Notes: generated from the sequence alone by a model not told the origin. Numbered from the stretch's first letter, positions 35,089 through 50,000 are shown. The stretch is 64,000 bases of DNA from an uncultured Prevotella sp. (GCA_900540375.1 UQFS01000014.1:19245-83244), one strand, 5' to 3'. Program-made: numbers and translations.

Positions 35089-38000
35089 ATGCCATTAGAT
35101 AAAGGTAAACTTCAAAAGTTGTACTCCACTCTCCAGCAGGGCGGATACTCACAGAGCTATGATGAGTTTGAGAAAGGCTTCACGGGTAATGACAACTACC
35201 CCAACAGAAAGAAGGTCTATGACCTCCTGACCGAGCATGGAGCTAACATCGGTAAAACGTATGAGGACTTCATGGGTAAGATGCAGGCACCGCCTCAGCC
35301 TTCCCAGCCTCAGCATCAGAACACCCCGGCACCGGCTCCTAAGCCTCAGCCGAAGCCAAAGGGCGGCGGCATGACTGCGGCTGAGCGTGCGCAATTCATC
35401 CGGAATGCCCAAGGCATTGTGCATCAAAGTGCAGCCGGACTCCAACGCGCGAAAAACCAGATGGACTATGCCAACAGCAACCGTGGGTTGAAAGTGGACC
35501 CCGTGCATTTGGGCCAGAACGCGAAGGTAGTCAGGCGACATGTTAACGGCACGGTGGCAAAACCGCGTCCCGTCTTCGATGTTGCTCCTGAACAGCAGCC
35601 GGGCGACACCTACTTGACCGAGAGCGGCAATGAGTTTGCCAGCCGAGCCGAGGCAGACACCGAGCAGAATGCCGTTGACCAGTATCGCTATGACCAGAGC
35701 GAGACCGGGCAGTTGAATAATGCCTATGCCGAAGCAGAGAGGCTTGACAAGCTCTTGGAACAGCATGGTAAGGAACTCGACGATGAGAATAGAGACAAAT
35801 GGTGGCGAGATCTTCCCCGTGGCGGTGGCGGTGCTGTCAGTACGATGAACGCCAACGACAACAACGGTCGCATGACCGATACCGAATACCTCAATTTATT
35901 GGCAGCACGCAAGAAGGTTGACGAGCAGATTAGAGACCTGAAGGCGGCGCGAGACGAGAAGACAGGCACCTTCCTTGGCGGACTGTGGCGTGGCTTCCGC
36001 GACTATGCCTTTGACCCGTCGAACTGGGACAACGGCTATAGTGACTTGCTGACTACCTCAGCCATGCTCCGTGCAAAGACAGGAGCTGCACAGACACCGA
36101 GAGAGAAAGCTTCCGAGCGCATGATGATGGAGGATACCTACAAGGCAGGTGTTGCAGCTCAGCAGGCAGAAAAGGTGCTTGGCAATGGCTACCGCTTTAT
36201 GAGGATATGCGCACAGTCGCTGCCATTCGCACTCCAGTTTATGGCAGGCAATGCAACCGGCATGATAGGCGGGCTGACAAGAGCCGGTGAGGGCATGGGC
36301 GTGAAGCTGGCCCGTAAGATAGCCATCAAGCAGGGAGCCAACAACATGATGCGCAATATTGGTCGCAGCGTGTTGAAAAATACCGGCGTTGCGCTTGGTG
36401 ACCTTGGAGCAGCCACTGCACTTTCAAATACTATTCAAGCAGCACAGACATGGGCTGACATAGGTCATAGATATGCTGGTGATGTTACCTACGACCCTAA
36501 AACCGGCGATTATAAGCTTGAAGGAGGCAAGAGCCTCGGACGTTCTATCTATGAAGGTGAAGCCAATTCTATCATTGAGAACTACACCGAGCAGCTTGGC
36601 GAGCACATGCACCTTGGCAAGTTTGCTTCTTCCGCATTAACGAAGATGGGACTTGGCAGAGTGAGCAACTGGTTTACCAAGGTCGGCAAGAGTGAGTTCA
36701 TGCAGGGCGTGAACAAATACATGAAGATGGCTAGCTTCAATGGTTATCCGCAAGAAGTGATGGAGGAAGAGGTAGGCATACCCCTTCATGCCATCTTTGA
36801 CGGTGGAAACAAGATGAGTGACTTGCTTGACGGCAGGCAGCAACTTGACATCGTAGGCGGCATGCTGTTCTCAATGGCAGGTATGGGCGGTGCGTCGATG
36901 GTGATGCAGGGCGGACATAAGGCGGCAATGGCAGTCCAGTACCACCAAGACCAACACAAACTCGACAATGCCGATAAGGTAGCGTCGTTCAGGCTCACGG
37001 CAGACAAGTGGGCACCCATCAAGGAAGAGATTGACGGTACTACCAATGAGGATTTCGGCAAGGTGATGAAGGATGTACTCAGCAATGACGAGCTATCCGA
37101 CCAAGAGAAGCAAGCCGTGTGGGACTATGCCCAGCGGCTTGTCATCATGCGTGGGCATAACATGGGTCAGGAGGCTGCTACTCGCAACGGCATGACCGAT
37201 AAGGAGACCAATGCAGCCAACGAGAGCTACACACAAGGCTACAACACCACCGACGCAACGGCGATGAACGATGCGAAGAACAGACTGGCAGCTGCTCAGC
37301 AGAAGTTCGATGAATATATGGAGCAGACGGGCCGCGAGCGTTGGGAAGGTGAACCGAGTATGCAGGACATACAGCATCGTCACCGAGACGCACAGAGTCT
37401 ATTGAATGACAAGTGGGCTGACGGCACTCCAGTATATAATGAAAACGACGAGGAATACAAGCTTGCTCAGGCTGTTGTCAATGCCCAGCAGGAGTATGAG
37501 GGCATGATGCAGCGTGTGAGGGACGATATAGACGACGAGGTTCAGCAGACAGGAGCCATCTATGACAGCCGTACGAATGACCAAGGCGTTATTCAGTCGG
37601 CGACGCTGAAGGCGCAGAACCCGGACGGCACCGACAAGAAGGTGTATATCACCAGCGGCAATGTCGTAATGACCGACGACGGGAAGAGCGTTGACAATCA
37701 GAAGAGCGACATGAGTATTGTCGTTGTCGATGAGGACGGCAAGGTTCAAATGATTTCTCCTGATGAACTATTCTCCCTTGACACGCCGATAGACGGTGCT
37801 CAGGCAAAACAGCAAGCCATTGACGCTATCCAGCAGAGCAAGGCGCAGGAAGCCGCAGATAAGATAAACGGCAAGGTCAATCTTACCGCAGGCAACACCT
37901 ATACCCTTACGGACAACACCGGACAGCAGATAGAGGCTACCATCGTTGCTGACGGTCAGACAGGAGCCGTGCAGAACCCTGACGGCACCGTTAACGTGAG

Positions 38001-41000
38001 CATGAACGGAAAGGTTGTGGCCATGGACGTGAACACGTTGCAGCAGATGGTGGACAACACCAACATGCAGAGAACGGCACAAGGCGACGAAGAGGGCGGA
38101 CAGGAGCAGCCAACAGAGCAGAAAGGCGACCAAGGCATATTGGACCAAGGCGGCAATGTCGTAGACCTCTCCAACATCGGCGAAAGCGAGGAAGGCGGCG
38201 GAACCGTCGTGCAAGGTGATGAAGACAGCGGAGCAGTACCGACCTATCCGGGTGGTGTTGTGGCTCCTGATATGTCAGAGCCTCATCAGTGGCAAGTCGA
38301 TGATACGTTTACCATCGACAACGGCGGTATGCCCATACGTGGGCAGGTTACCGGTGTCGGCGAGGACGGTGTGGAGATATACACCGAGAGCCCGGTGAAT
38401 GGTAAGAAGATGCAGGTTGTTAGCCCGGAAGAGCTGCAAAGCATGACGACCGAGATTAACGGGGAGACGGTGCAGGCTCCGCAAGATGAAGCCGCTGCAG
38501 AGCAGCGGCCTACGGAACCCAGCCCTACCGAACAGAGTGGGGTCAATGGGGTGAATGGGGAGCAGGCGCAAGAGCAAGCACCTCAGACACAAGAGCAAGC
38601 ACAGCCTCAGCAGGCTGATGGAGAGCAACCCGCACGAGCCATTGACCGCATACCGTCGCAGCAGATTGATGATGGTAAGGGAAATGTGCGCACAGTGCAT
38701 AGCTGGGAGCAGGCAGAGCCGGGAGATACCTATGACGCACTGACAGAGATATACCACGGCAATGCCGACCGTGTGAAGAAAGGCATAGACAACCGTGTCG
38801 GCAAGATTGACAAGGCTATCAAGGGCGTGCATAAGCAGATGGACGCTATCGACAACAGCGACGACTTCGACGAGGTTGCCGCACAGAGCGAGCAGTACGA
38901 CCAGCTCCAGCAGCAGAAAGACGAGTTGGAGAAGCAGAAGAAGTACTGGCAGGGTGTGCAGATGGTACCCCGCAATCGCAAGATGGACGCCGACCGTCGT
39001 AGTGCTGAGGAACAGGCAGCTGCCAAAGCCGCACAGGAGAAGGCGGAAGCCGAGGCCGCTGAGAAAGCCCGTCAGGAGCGTGAGCAGGTGAACGGCGTGC
39101 CAAATGTAGTCAATGATATACCGGCAGACGCGCGGAAGCGTGGTTTCCGCAATGTGAACGGCATGGTGGTGAACCGACAGGGCGAGACGCAGGGCGTTAG
39201 CGGCAGGGAGAGCAATGTGAAGTTCTCTTCCACCGACACAGCCAAAGGCCACATCAAGGTTATTGATGCTGACGAGCTCCAGCCGTCACACGTCAGCGGA
39301 CAGCGCAACCCGTCATTCTTCATCGACGAGGCACAGCCAAAGGACAGAACGGACACTGTATCCGGAATGGCAGCTGCTAAGATTGCAGCTGACCTCAACC
39401 CGGAAGAGATAACGGGCGACGGCAGTGCCTACCAGTTCAGTGCCCCGACGGTGAACAGCCGTGGTGAGGTCATTCAGGGCAACAACCGCAGTGACGCATT
39501 GAAGCTTATGTACTCCAATCCAGCCTTCAAACCGGCTCAGGACGCATACAAGCAGTATATCGCCGACCATGCCGAAGAGTTTGGCTTCACTCCTGAGGAC
39601 GTAGCGAAGATACAGCAGATGGAGCACCCGGTGATGGTGAACGAGCTTGACGTGCCTGATGATGAGGCTATCCGCTTAGGCCAGATGAGAGCGAGCGACA
39701 ACGAAAGTGGCGGCATTGAGCGTATCGACCCTGTGACGACCTCACAGAAGCTTGACGGCAAGGTGAGCAGCTTTGCCAACGTGTTGCTGTCCTCACCCGA
39801 CGAGGACGCAAGTCTGAGCGATGTGCTCATGCAGAACGGAGCCAAGGCAGTGAATTGGCTGGCAACACAGGGAGCTATCAGCGACACGGCTGCACAGAGT
39901 GCCTTTGACAAGAAAGGCAACCTCACGCCTGAGGCACGCATGGACTTGCAGAATATCTTGAAGCAGAGTTTGTTCCAAGGTGGTGTGAGCGACCTGCCCA
40001 CGATGTTTGACAAGATGCCCGCCAAGGCGCAGAAAGCTATCCTCTCCACGTTCATGCGCGACTTCGACAGTGCTGAGAGCGAGCGGATATTGCCTGAGAT
40101 ACAGCGAGCCATTGAGGCATGGTACGACTGTGCGATGAGCAATGAGGCGTTTGCCAAGGCTTCCAACTACAAAGGAGCCAAGAATGCCATGCACGACTGG
40201 GAGCGTCAGACAAACATGCTTGACGACAACATGCCGTCGGATAAATTCAGTAACTTTGCAAGAGAGCTGGCATGCCGTCTGCAAGGTTGCAGCATGCGCG
40301 AGACGCAACAGAGCCTCAACGACTTCTTCGACCTTGTGCAGGGCAAGAGCCAAGGTGATTTGTTTGGCGGCACGACAATGGGCGAGCAGGCAGACAGACA
40401 AGAGTCTATCCGCCGTATTTTCAATATCGAATATAAACCAATAAGCAATGGAAAGACAAGAAGCAATGCTGTGGCTGACAACAGTAGCCAGAGCGGAGAA
40501 GGGCGACAAGGAAGCCCAACAGATGGTAAGGGACGCGAACGAGCTGAGAGCGGAAGCGGGTCAGCCAACGGTGCAGGAGGAACTGAGAGCCATGATGAGG
40601 AAGGCATAAAGGCTACCCATGTTGATACCTACGGTCATGGCTCCCGTACAATATATAAAAACCTTAAGACTGGAAAGGTAACTGTAATCTTCGGCGAAGG
40701 TGACAAGGCGAACCGTAATGGTGGAAAATATAATGTGAGAACCGCTGCGGAGCAGCAACCTACAGAACCGAGCGGGGATAGTAGCCATAGAAACGATAGT
40801 AGCCATAGTATAGGATCGACTTCTTCATCTGAGAAGAAGGAGACAGAGCGGCAAGGCGTGAACACTGAGCCTACTGAGAAGCAGAAAGAGGCCGGTAACT
40901 ATAAGAAGGGACATATCAAGGTTGACGGCTACGACATCACCATTGAGAACCCTAAGGGCAGTACCCGGAGCGACAAGGACGCGTCGGGGAAGGCTTGGAG

Positions 41001-44000
41001 TGTGCCTATGCACTATGACTACGGCTATATCAAGGGTACTGAGGGCGTTGACGGCGACCATATCGACGTGTACCTGTCAGACAACCCTACGAGCGGCAAT
41101 GTGTATGTCATTGACCAGATAGACCAGAAGACCGGCAAGTTTGACGAGCATAAGGTGATGTACGGTTTTCCATCCAAGGAAGCTGCTGTTGAGGCTTACA
41201 AGGGACAGTACGAGAAAGGCTGGAAAGTTGGCACGGTTACTGAGGTGAGCCGCGAGGACTTCAAGAAGTGGGTGGAGAGCAGCAAACGGAAGACCAAGCC
41301 GTTCGGCGAGTATAAGAGCGTGAAGGAGGCCGCTGTGGAGCGGCAGCCTACACAACCGAGCGCATCAACCGAGCGTACAGAGCAGAAGCAAAAGCGTACT
41401 ACCACTAAGGGAAAGACGGAAAAGAACTTTGTCATTGAAATTCAGAACGCCATCGAGGACGATGCAGCCTACGGAAAGTACGACCACAAGCTTACGATGA
41501 GCGACATCAAGAAAATGGCTCAGAAGTATGACTTGCTGAAAGACTACAAGGACACCGACATGCAGGAGCTTGTGGAGAGAGCAATGACACTTGCCACAAG
41601 GCAGGTTGCTCAGGCTGACATCAATAAGGACGAGCAGACAAAAAAGGCTGGTTTTGACGAGGTTGTAAGACTGTATCAGTCTCAGCCGAGCCTGAACGCG
41701 AGAGACACCAGCCGTGTTGCTCATCAGCAATACTCAACACCTACCCCATTCGGCTATGTGATGGATATGTTCATGATGGGTGGCGATAAGAAGCCGTTGA
41801 AGCTGTTGGAGCCGAGCGCAGGCAACGGAGCGTTGACGATAGGCATCCCGGCACCGCTGTGGCATGTGAACGACATCGACGAGCGCAGACTTATGAACCT
41901 CCGTACCATGCCCTACGGTCGGATAACCAATCAGGACGGCACCATGCCGTTTGAGCCCAAGGCATACGACGCAGTGGCTACCAACCCACCATTCGGCAGT
42001 ACGCAGGAGAAGGAGTTTGACGGCGGCAGGACGAAGATAACCAGTCTGGAGGGGCTTATGGCTATTAATGCTCTTGCCTCCATGAAGGACGACGGGCGTG
42101 CCGCCATCATCATCGGCGGCAACACCCAGTATATGAGCAATGGTGCTATGCAGGCCAAGGATATGAAACTGTTCAAGCACCTGTACACCCATTACAACGT
42201 CGTTGACGTTATCAACCTTGACGGCGACATGTACAAGCGCAACGGAACCGGTTACAATGTGCGCATGATACTCATTGCCGGACGCAAGACCGACGTAGGC
42301 GACAATCCTGAGAAGTTCACCTTCCCACCGGTGAAGAAGAAGGCGCGAGCCGAGCAAGTAAAGACATTCGACGAATTATATAAACGAGTAGAAGATGACA
42401 TTCAACAAGCTAAGCAAATGGAGCGTGAGCCTTCCGCTGCTGTCAACAGTGACGGAAGTCAGCCAGTCAACAGTACGTCAGAGCGTACTGGCAATAGTGA
42501 GGCAGCAGGTGGAGTTCAGCAACAACCCGTACGAGCAGGCGAGATGGAGCGACGTCCACAACCCGGACGGAGTGTACGACCTTCCTCAGCCCAAGACGGA
42601 CGAGGAAATGGAGAACGAGGCCAACATGGAAGCGCTGACCGACTGGATAATGCAGACGGACGAGATGCAGGAAGCAATAACACTGTTCAGGGGAACAGAC
42701 CCACACAAGGGCAATCCTCAGAACGGCGAGAAGTCGGAAGCACTGGACGAGGAACAGTCGGAGGAAATCAGCGTGGAGGAACTTCTGAACGGAATAACAC
42801 CACTGGAGAGCGACCCGCGATAACCAAAAATGCTGAGGCACAGCCTCAGCGTACAGAACCGCGCGCACCACAAGCACCCCGTCAGAAGGTAGAGTTAGGA
42901 CAGGAGAAAGTAGCCTATCCTAACAAGAGCCAGAGCATGACACTTCAAAGCCGTGTGCCAGCCGCACAGGCTGAGGCTATTGCCGAGAACCTTGACAAGC
43001 TTGGCGATGTTGACGAGATGGTACGCTCAGAGCTTGGCTACAGCAGCAAGGACGAACTGTACTCTCATCTTGCCGCCGAGCAGATAGACAGTGTGGCACT
43101 TGCCATCAATCAGATGAAGCATGGCAAGGGCTTCATTATCGGCGATATGACCGGTGTAGGCAAAGGCAGACAGGGTGCAGCCCTTATCCGCTGGGCTATC
43201 AAGCAAGGCAAGACCCCTATCTACTTCACTCAGAAGGCACGTCTGTACACGGACAACTACCGTGATATGTGCGATATAGGCAGCAATGGTTTACGTCCGT
43301 TCCTTATTGCCTCAAATGATGATGGCAATATCGTTGAGAACGTTGTCGATGAGAACGGCAAGAAAGTCTATGACAAGAATGGCGAGCCCGTTACCCGTGT
43401 CGTTTACGGACTTCCCAAGCCCAAGGAGCGTGAGCGTGTCTATGACTACATACTCCAGAACGGCAAGCTGCCACCTGAGTATGACTATGTGCTTGTCACC
43501 TACTCTCAGATACAGTCCGGCACCAAGACCTATGAGATAGGCAAGAATGGTGAAATAGAAGTTAAGGACAAGAAATACAAGGGCAAGACACCCGGTGCTG
43601 ACAAGAATGGTGATATTCGCCGTGATGTGCTGGAGACGCTTGCCAAGGACAACTATGTCTTCTTGGACGAGAGCCATACCGTAGGCAGTCAGTCGTCGAG
43701 TGGTTTGTACATGCAAGACTTGCTCAAAGGTGCAGAGGGAGTAACATATCTTAGTGCCACCTTTGCCAAGCGTCCCGATAACATGCCCCTGTATGCCATG
43801 AAGACAGCCATGAGCGAGAGCGGTCTGAGCCAAAAGGATATGATTGACGCTATCCAGAATGGCGGTGTAACATTGCAGGAAATTATGTCCAAGCAGCTTG
43901 TTCAGAGCGGTCAGATGATTAGACGTGAGCGTGATTTCACCGGCGTAAGCATTGACTGGGAAGGCGTGGACGAAGAGACCGACAAGCAGCAGCGTGCCCA

Positions 44001-47000
44001 GTTTGACGAGGTTGCCAAGATATACAATGCCATCCGTGAGTTCCAAGACAACTATGTAGACCCGTCTATCGAGAAGATGAGCGAGGACATGGCCGAGGAA
44101 GGCATGTTCAGCAAGAAGACCCAAGGCACCAGCCACATGGGTGTGAACAATGTCCCCTTTGCCAGCAAGATGTACAATCTTGTCAATCAGCTGTTGTTCT
44201 CACTGAAGGCCAATGCCGTAGCCGATAAAGCCATAGAGTGCTTGAAGAAAGGCGAGAAGCCCGTTATCAGTTTCAACAACACGATGGAAGGCTTCTTGGA
44301 CGACATGCCGAGGAACACCCCAATGCCGGAGCTTCCAAACTTCTCCTTGACTCTGATGAGAGCTTTGGAGGGCACGCTTCGTTATACCGAGGGCGAGGTA
44401 GGCAATAAGGACAATCAGGTCAACAAGACCCTCAACATCAACGACCTTGGCGATGAAGCCGTTGCCAAGTACAACGAGATACGCAAGACCATTCTCAACC
44501 TGAGCATAGGCTTGCCCATTGACCCTATGGACGCTATCAAGATGCGGATTGAGGCAGCAGGTTACAAGGTAGGTGAGATTACCGGCCGCAAGTCAGAGAT
44601 GGTGATGGACGCCGAGGGCAACTATATCGTTCAGAGCCGCAGCAGCAAGGAGATGGACGGCAAGGCCGCCGCCTCTGCCTTCAACAGTGCCAGCGGCAAG
44701 AATGGCGGTTTGGACGTACTGCTTATCAATAAGAGCGGCAGCACCGGCATCAGCCTCCATGCGAGCAGCAAGTTCAGCGACCAAAGTCCTCGTGTGATGA
44801 TAGCCGCGCAGTTCCAGAGCGACATCAACGACGAGGTACAGATGCGCGGCCGTATAGACCGTACCGGGCAGGTTCATCGTGGCAGGTACATCTACTTAGT
44901 GAGTTCCATCCCGGCAGAGCAGCGTTTGCAGATGATGTTCAAGAACAAACTGAAATCGCTTGACGCAAACACCACCTCTTCGCAGAAGTCGAAGTTCAAC
45001 GAAATGGAAGTTACCGACTTCATGAATAAGTACGGCGATGAAGTAACATGGTCGTATATGATGGAGCACCCCGACTTGGAAGATCGCCTTGGCGACCCAC
45101 TCGACATGCTTTCTGATGAGAGCAAGAAGAGCAACCGCCGTGGCGGTGATGAAGAGAACAATCCAAACTCAGGTTGTGCCGGAAAGATACTCCGTCGTCT
45201 GCCATTCCTCAGCGTTAAGGAGCAGGAGCAAATCTTCAATGACCTTGCCGACGCATACAAGGTGAAGATGCAGATACTTAACGACGCAGGAGAGAACGAC
45301 CTTGAAATTACCACCATGCCACTGAGAGCCGAGACCAAATCAAGGAAGGTTTGGAAACAAGGCTCAGACCCCGGCAGTGATAATGCCTTTGCCGACAATA
45401 CATATCTGGAGACGGCAGAAGTGGACGTGCTGAAAAAGCCTATGAAGGCTAAGGAGGCGCGTGAGTATGCCGACCGCCTGACCGACGGCAAACCGTGGGA
45501 GCAGTGGCACGAAGAGCAGCATGAAGCCGTAGAGAAGTTCTATGCAGACAAGGCAAAAGCCGTTGAGGATAAGGCGAAAGCCGAGGCACAGAAGCGCATT
45601 AACAAAGCCCGTGAGGACTATATCAAAGGTTGCCTGAAAGCCCGTAAGAAAGGTGACAACAACTGGAGTGACGAAGAGATAAGCCACATGGCAGATATTG
45701 CCGCAAAGGAAGCCGCCGACAAGGAGCAGACGAAGATTAACAAGCGTACCGTGAGCATAGACGCACAGCGCAACGACGTATTGGGAGCATTGGACGCCTT
45801 CACTCCTTTGGAACCGTTAATCATCCCTCTGAACTTAAAGGACACGAGCACGACCGTTATTCCGAGCCTTGGCACCTTCCTTGGTATCAAGTTCGGCAAA
45901 GGTTATTCCCGTTCATCCTCAACGGCAGTGTTTGCCACCCTTGACGGACGCAGAAAGATTGAAGTGCCCCTTAGCGATAAGACAAGCCTTGAAAACATCA
46001 AGCACCAAAGCGTGATGTTGGGTTATCAGGCCCGTGGCCTCAGCATGGACAACTGGGATAGCAAGGTACCAACAAAGAGCCGCAAGACCGCATACATCGT
46101 AACCGGTAACTTGATGCAGGCACTTGTAGATACTCAGAAATCTCCGGAGACCAAAGGTCAGCTTATCAGCTATACGACCATTGACGGTGATGTCAAGCAA
46201 GGTATTCTGATGAATGACCGCTTCAAAGAAGAGGACTTAAAGACCAGCGTTCCCATCAGTGCCATGCTGCAAAAGATTATCGACGGCGACGCCGTTGAGA
46301 GTGCTGACAAAGAAGTCAAGATAGAGCGTGGCATGTCGTACCACTATAACGACTTCAAGCTGAGCGTCCCCAAATCGAAGTCTCGTGGCGGCAAGTACTT
46401 CTTGGATAAGAAACTTCTGAGGCTACTCGATGACGAGTTCACCACCAGCGGCAGCAACATGACCGCTTGGGTCAGCCAGCAGAACCTTAAGAAAGTACTT
46501 GACTATCTGAGCAAGACCCTTGGCGTTACCGTACAGGTGAAAGCCAACCTTGAAGAGACAGCGGACAGTCCACATAATGACGAACCTGGCACCCCATCAG
46601 AGGCTGAGGAAGGTGGCGTGCTGTACAGAGAAGTTGACGACGAAGAGGCAGCGAGACTTGACAGCGAGCCGACGGTTAAGGTGTACCGAGCCATGCAGGA
46701 GCACGACGGTAAGCTCTATCCACCGATGAGTGGCAGGGTGAAGACACAGGTTGAGACAAAGAAAGGCACCCTGCGCACGAAGTGGGTATGGCGTAGTCCT
46801 ATAGAGATTGGCAAGTGGGAGCAGAGCGAGGAATACCCAGAGATGGCTAATGAAGACGGAACCTTTACCCTTGACAAGGGCAACGGCAGCACCATCAACG
46901 CAGCCTACAATCCGTATATCCACACTTCACGCACCCCCATCAACGACCAGTTCTCATCAGCATGGAACAGACCAAAACTTGTTACCGTAGAGGTGGAAGT

Positions 47001-50000
47001 CCCGGTTAGCGAGCTTACGAGCGGTTATCATGCTGAGAAGGCAAAGGACTCGACGGGCGAGGTAGAATGGAAGTCCGGTCCCGTCGGCAGAGAGATGGCG
47101 GCACAGGGCAATCCTCGAATGGTTATTTTGAGCCGTTGGGATAAGCCTGTACGCATTGTACCTGTAGATGAAGTTGCCGATGAGTATGCCGTCAGGCTGG
47201 CAGGGACGGGGATAAAGGTACCGTTCAACACCGTGCCACCTGCACTTAGAGACGCGCTTGTTGCAAGAGGCGTTGAGATTAGCGAGCCTGAGGAAGGCAA
47301 TGCAGGAAAGGCGAGCCGTCCGAGCTATGAAGAGTGGCTGAAAGGCAATACCCGTCGTCGTGAGGGCAGTGGAGCCTATAGCGATGAAGAATTATCGCTG
47401 ATGAACGACCCTGTAGCGAAATGGCTTGGCAAGAGCAACCGCACCAAGGCACAGCAGAAAGCCTTTGCCAACAGAGAGCGCAAGAGCATGGAGAGTGCCG
47501 CAAAGGAGCTGGCTGATAGGCTTCACCTTGACAACGTGAATATCGTGATGGACGCATCCACGCTGGAGGGCAGAAAGGCACGTGCCAAAGGTTTCTATGA
47601 CCGCAACACGAATGAGATAACCATCGTTATTCCTAACCACCGTGATATTGACGACGTGATGCAGACCTTGCTCCATGAAGGCGTGGCGCACTACGGACTG
47701 AGGAAGATGTTCGGCAGCCACTTCGACATGTTCCTTGACAACGTGTATGCAGCCGCCGACAACGATGTGCGCAGGCGGATCACGGAGTTGGCACTGAGCA
47801 AGTACGGTGGCGACTTCCGTGTGGCTACTGAGGAATATCTTGCAAGCCTTGCAGAGCAGACCGACTTCGAGCACATACCCGAGACCTTCTGGCAGAAGAT
47901 AAAGGACTTTTTCCTTGATATGCTTCATGCCATTGGCTTTGCGGACTTTGCCGATAAGTATGACTTTACCCTGTCGGACAACGAGCTGAGGTATATCCTT
48001 TGGCGTAGCTATGAGAACCTGAAGGAGCCGGGACGGTACCGCAGCATCTTAGGTGAGGCTGAGGACGTGGCAAAGCAGGCAGAGCTACAAGTTGGTAACT
48101 ATGCACCTGAAAGCCTTGACAGCAGTGATAACCGTGTAGCAGAGGCAAGTCCAAAGCTATCATCTGTAAAAAATGAGTTCGGCAAGCCATTTGTACTTTC
48201 TTCAAAGGGAAGTATAGACATGGGATTTATTGATAAGGCTTCAGGTCTTAAAGAGGCTCCTATCAGACTTAGCGAAGGTGAAGATATTGTTGACGAAGAT
48301 GGAAAGCACCATGGATATGGGCTTCTGCATATTGCAGCAGAGCATGAAGGAGAAATACGCAATGCCAGCTATAACTCTGTCGAAGAGTTTGTTGAAGACG
48401 TAGCCAGCAATTACAACACAATCCGTGAGGGCAATGTTGTTGCTAATAACCAAACCTACCTTGTTGAATTGACAGACAAGCACAACAATACATTGTATGT
48501 CGAACTTTCAAGAGACGGGAAGTACTGGAATATAAATAGCGCAGGAGTATTCCGTAAAGGCTATTCAAAGAATAAAAAGGAAGTCTACTCCCGACCCGCA
48601 ATCGGTAGCAGTTCCGGCACTCGAACTGCTGGAGTTAATCACGGCGTTAATAATAGTGCCACCGTCACCAGCGGGAACTCTCCTTTGACTTCCAATGCAA
48701 AGATAGGGAATAATTCCGAAAGAGGTGTCAATAATTCCGAAAATGTTTCGGAACCGAAGTCATGGGGCAAGCAAGACCTTATGAGCAAGGCAGAGCAGAT
48801 AAGTAATGGCATTGAGCCGGATTTACTGTTCAGAGACACTATAGAAGATGATGATAACACGGCAAGGGAGACTTACGACCGATGGGCAGACCAAGCAAAG
48901 GAGCAGTTTCGTGAGGCTTGGCAAGACTCCATGATTAACGTCAGGAACCTGCAGGAGGCAGTATTGAAACAGCGTGGCGAGAAGTTAGAGCCATACGAGG
49001 ATGCATACAACGAGGAAAACCGCAGCCACGGCATAGGACAGGATAAGAGTGAGTATTTCACTGACAACCTCTATAAGCCGTTGATTGCATCTGTGAACGA
49101 AGCAGCCAAAAAGGCGAAGGTAAGCATTGGCGATGTTACAACGTATATGATGGCTAAGCACGGACTGGAGCGAAACGAAGCATTCGCAAAGAGAGACGCT
49201 GACGCAGCATGGACCAAGTACCAAGAGAAGCAGAAAGCGAAGTTCGACGAATACCAGAAGGCGCACCCCAACGGCAAGCAGACTCTAGCTGATTTCATAA
49301 AGAAGAGCTATGACGACTTCTACAATGATTATCGTGAGAAGGACTATAGCGGACTGACCTCACTCACCGATACCGACAATGTGCAGGACGCTGAGGCAGA
49401 AGCACAGCGCATCATAGCCGATATGGAGAGGAAAACCGACACCAAAGACATATGGGATAAAGTGAACGCTGCAACAAAGTGGACGCTGCATCAGGCTCAC
49501 GAGAGCGGTATCATCAGCAGGGACAACTACCAGAGCGTGAAAGATATGTTCAAATACTACATTCCTCTGCGTGGTTGGAACGAGGACACGGCTGGGGACA
49601 TCTATGACTATGTTGGCAGTGCCAAGGGAACGGCGTTCTCACCGACACTCGCCAAAGCAAAAGGGCGAAAAAGCCAGGCTGACAATCCTATTGCCTATAT
49701 AGGCAGCATGGGAATAAGCGCAATCATACAGGGTGAGAGAAACAGGGTGAAGCAAGCCTTCATGCGGTTTGCAGAGAACCACCCGACAAACCTTGTAATG
49801 GTGAGTGAGATGTGGTACAGGAACTTCGGCACAGACACCGCCCCCGATTGGCGTGAGGACGTGCCGAACATTCCCGAGAACACATCAGCCGACCAAGTGG
49901 CAGCCATTGTGGAGCAGCACGAAAAGGACATGAAGGCTTTGGAGGCACAAGGGCTTGCTACCAAGAGACGTGGCAGGCTTCACCTTGGCGTGCCAATAAA

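Noticed and set aside
38275..39252. 325-codon minus-strand frame inside the giant gene
   Set aside because: It lies opposite a region with clear coiled-coil and beta structure in the giant frame, and its leucine/histidine-rich product looks like a codon-bias artefact.
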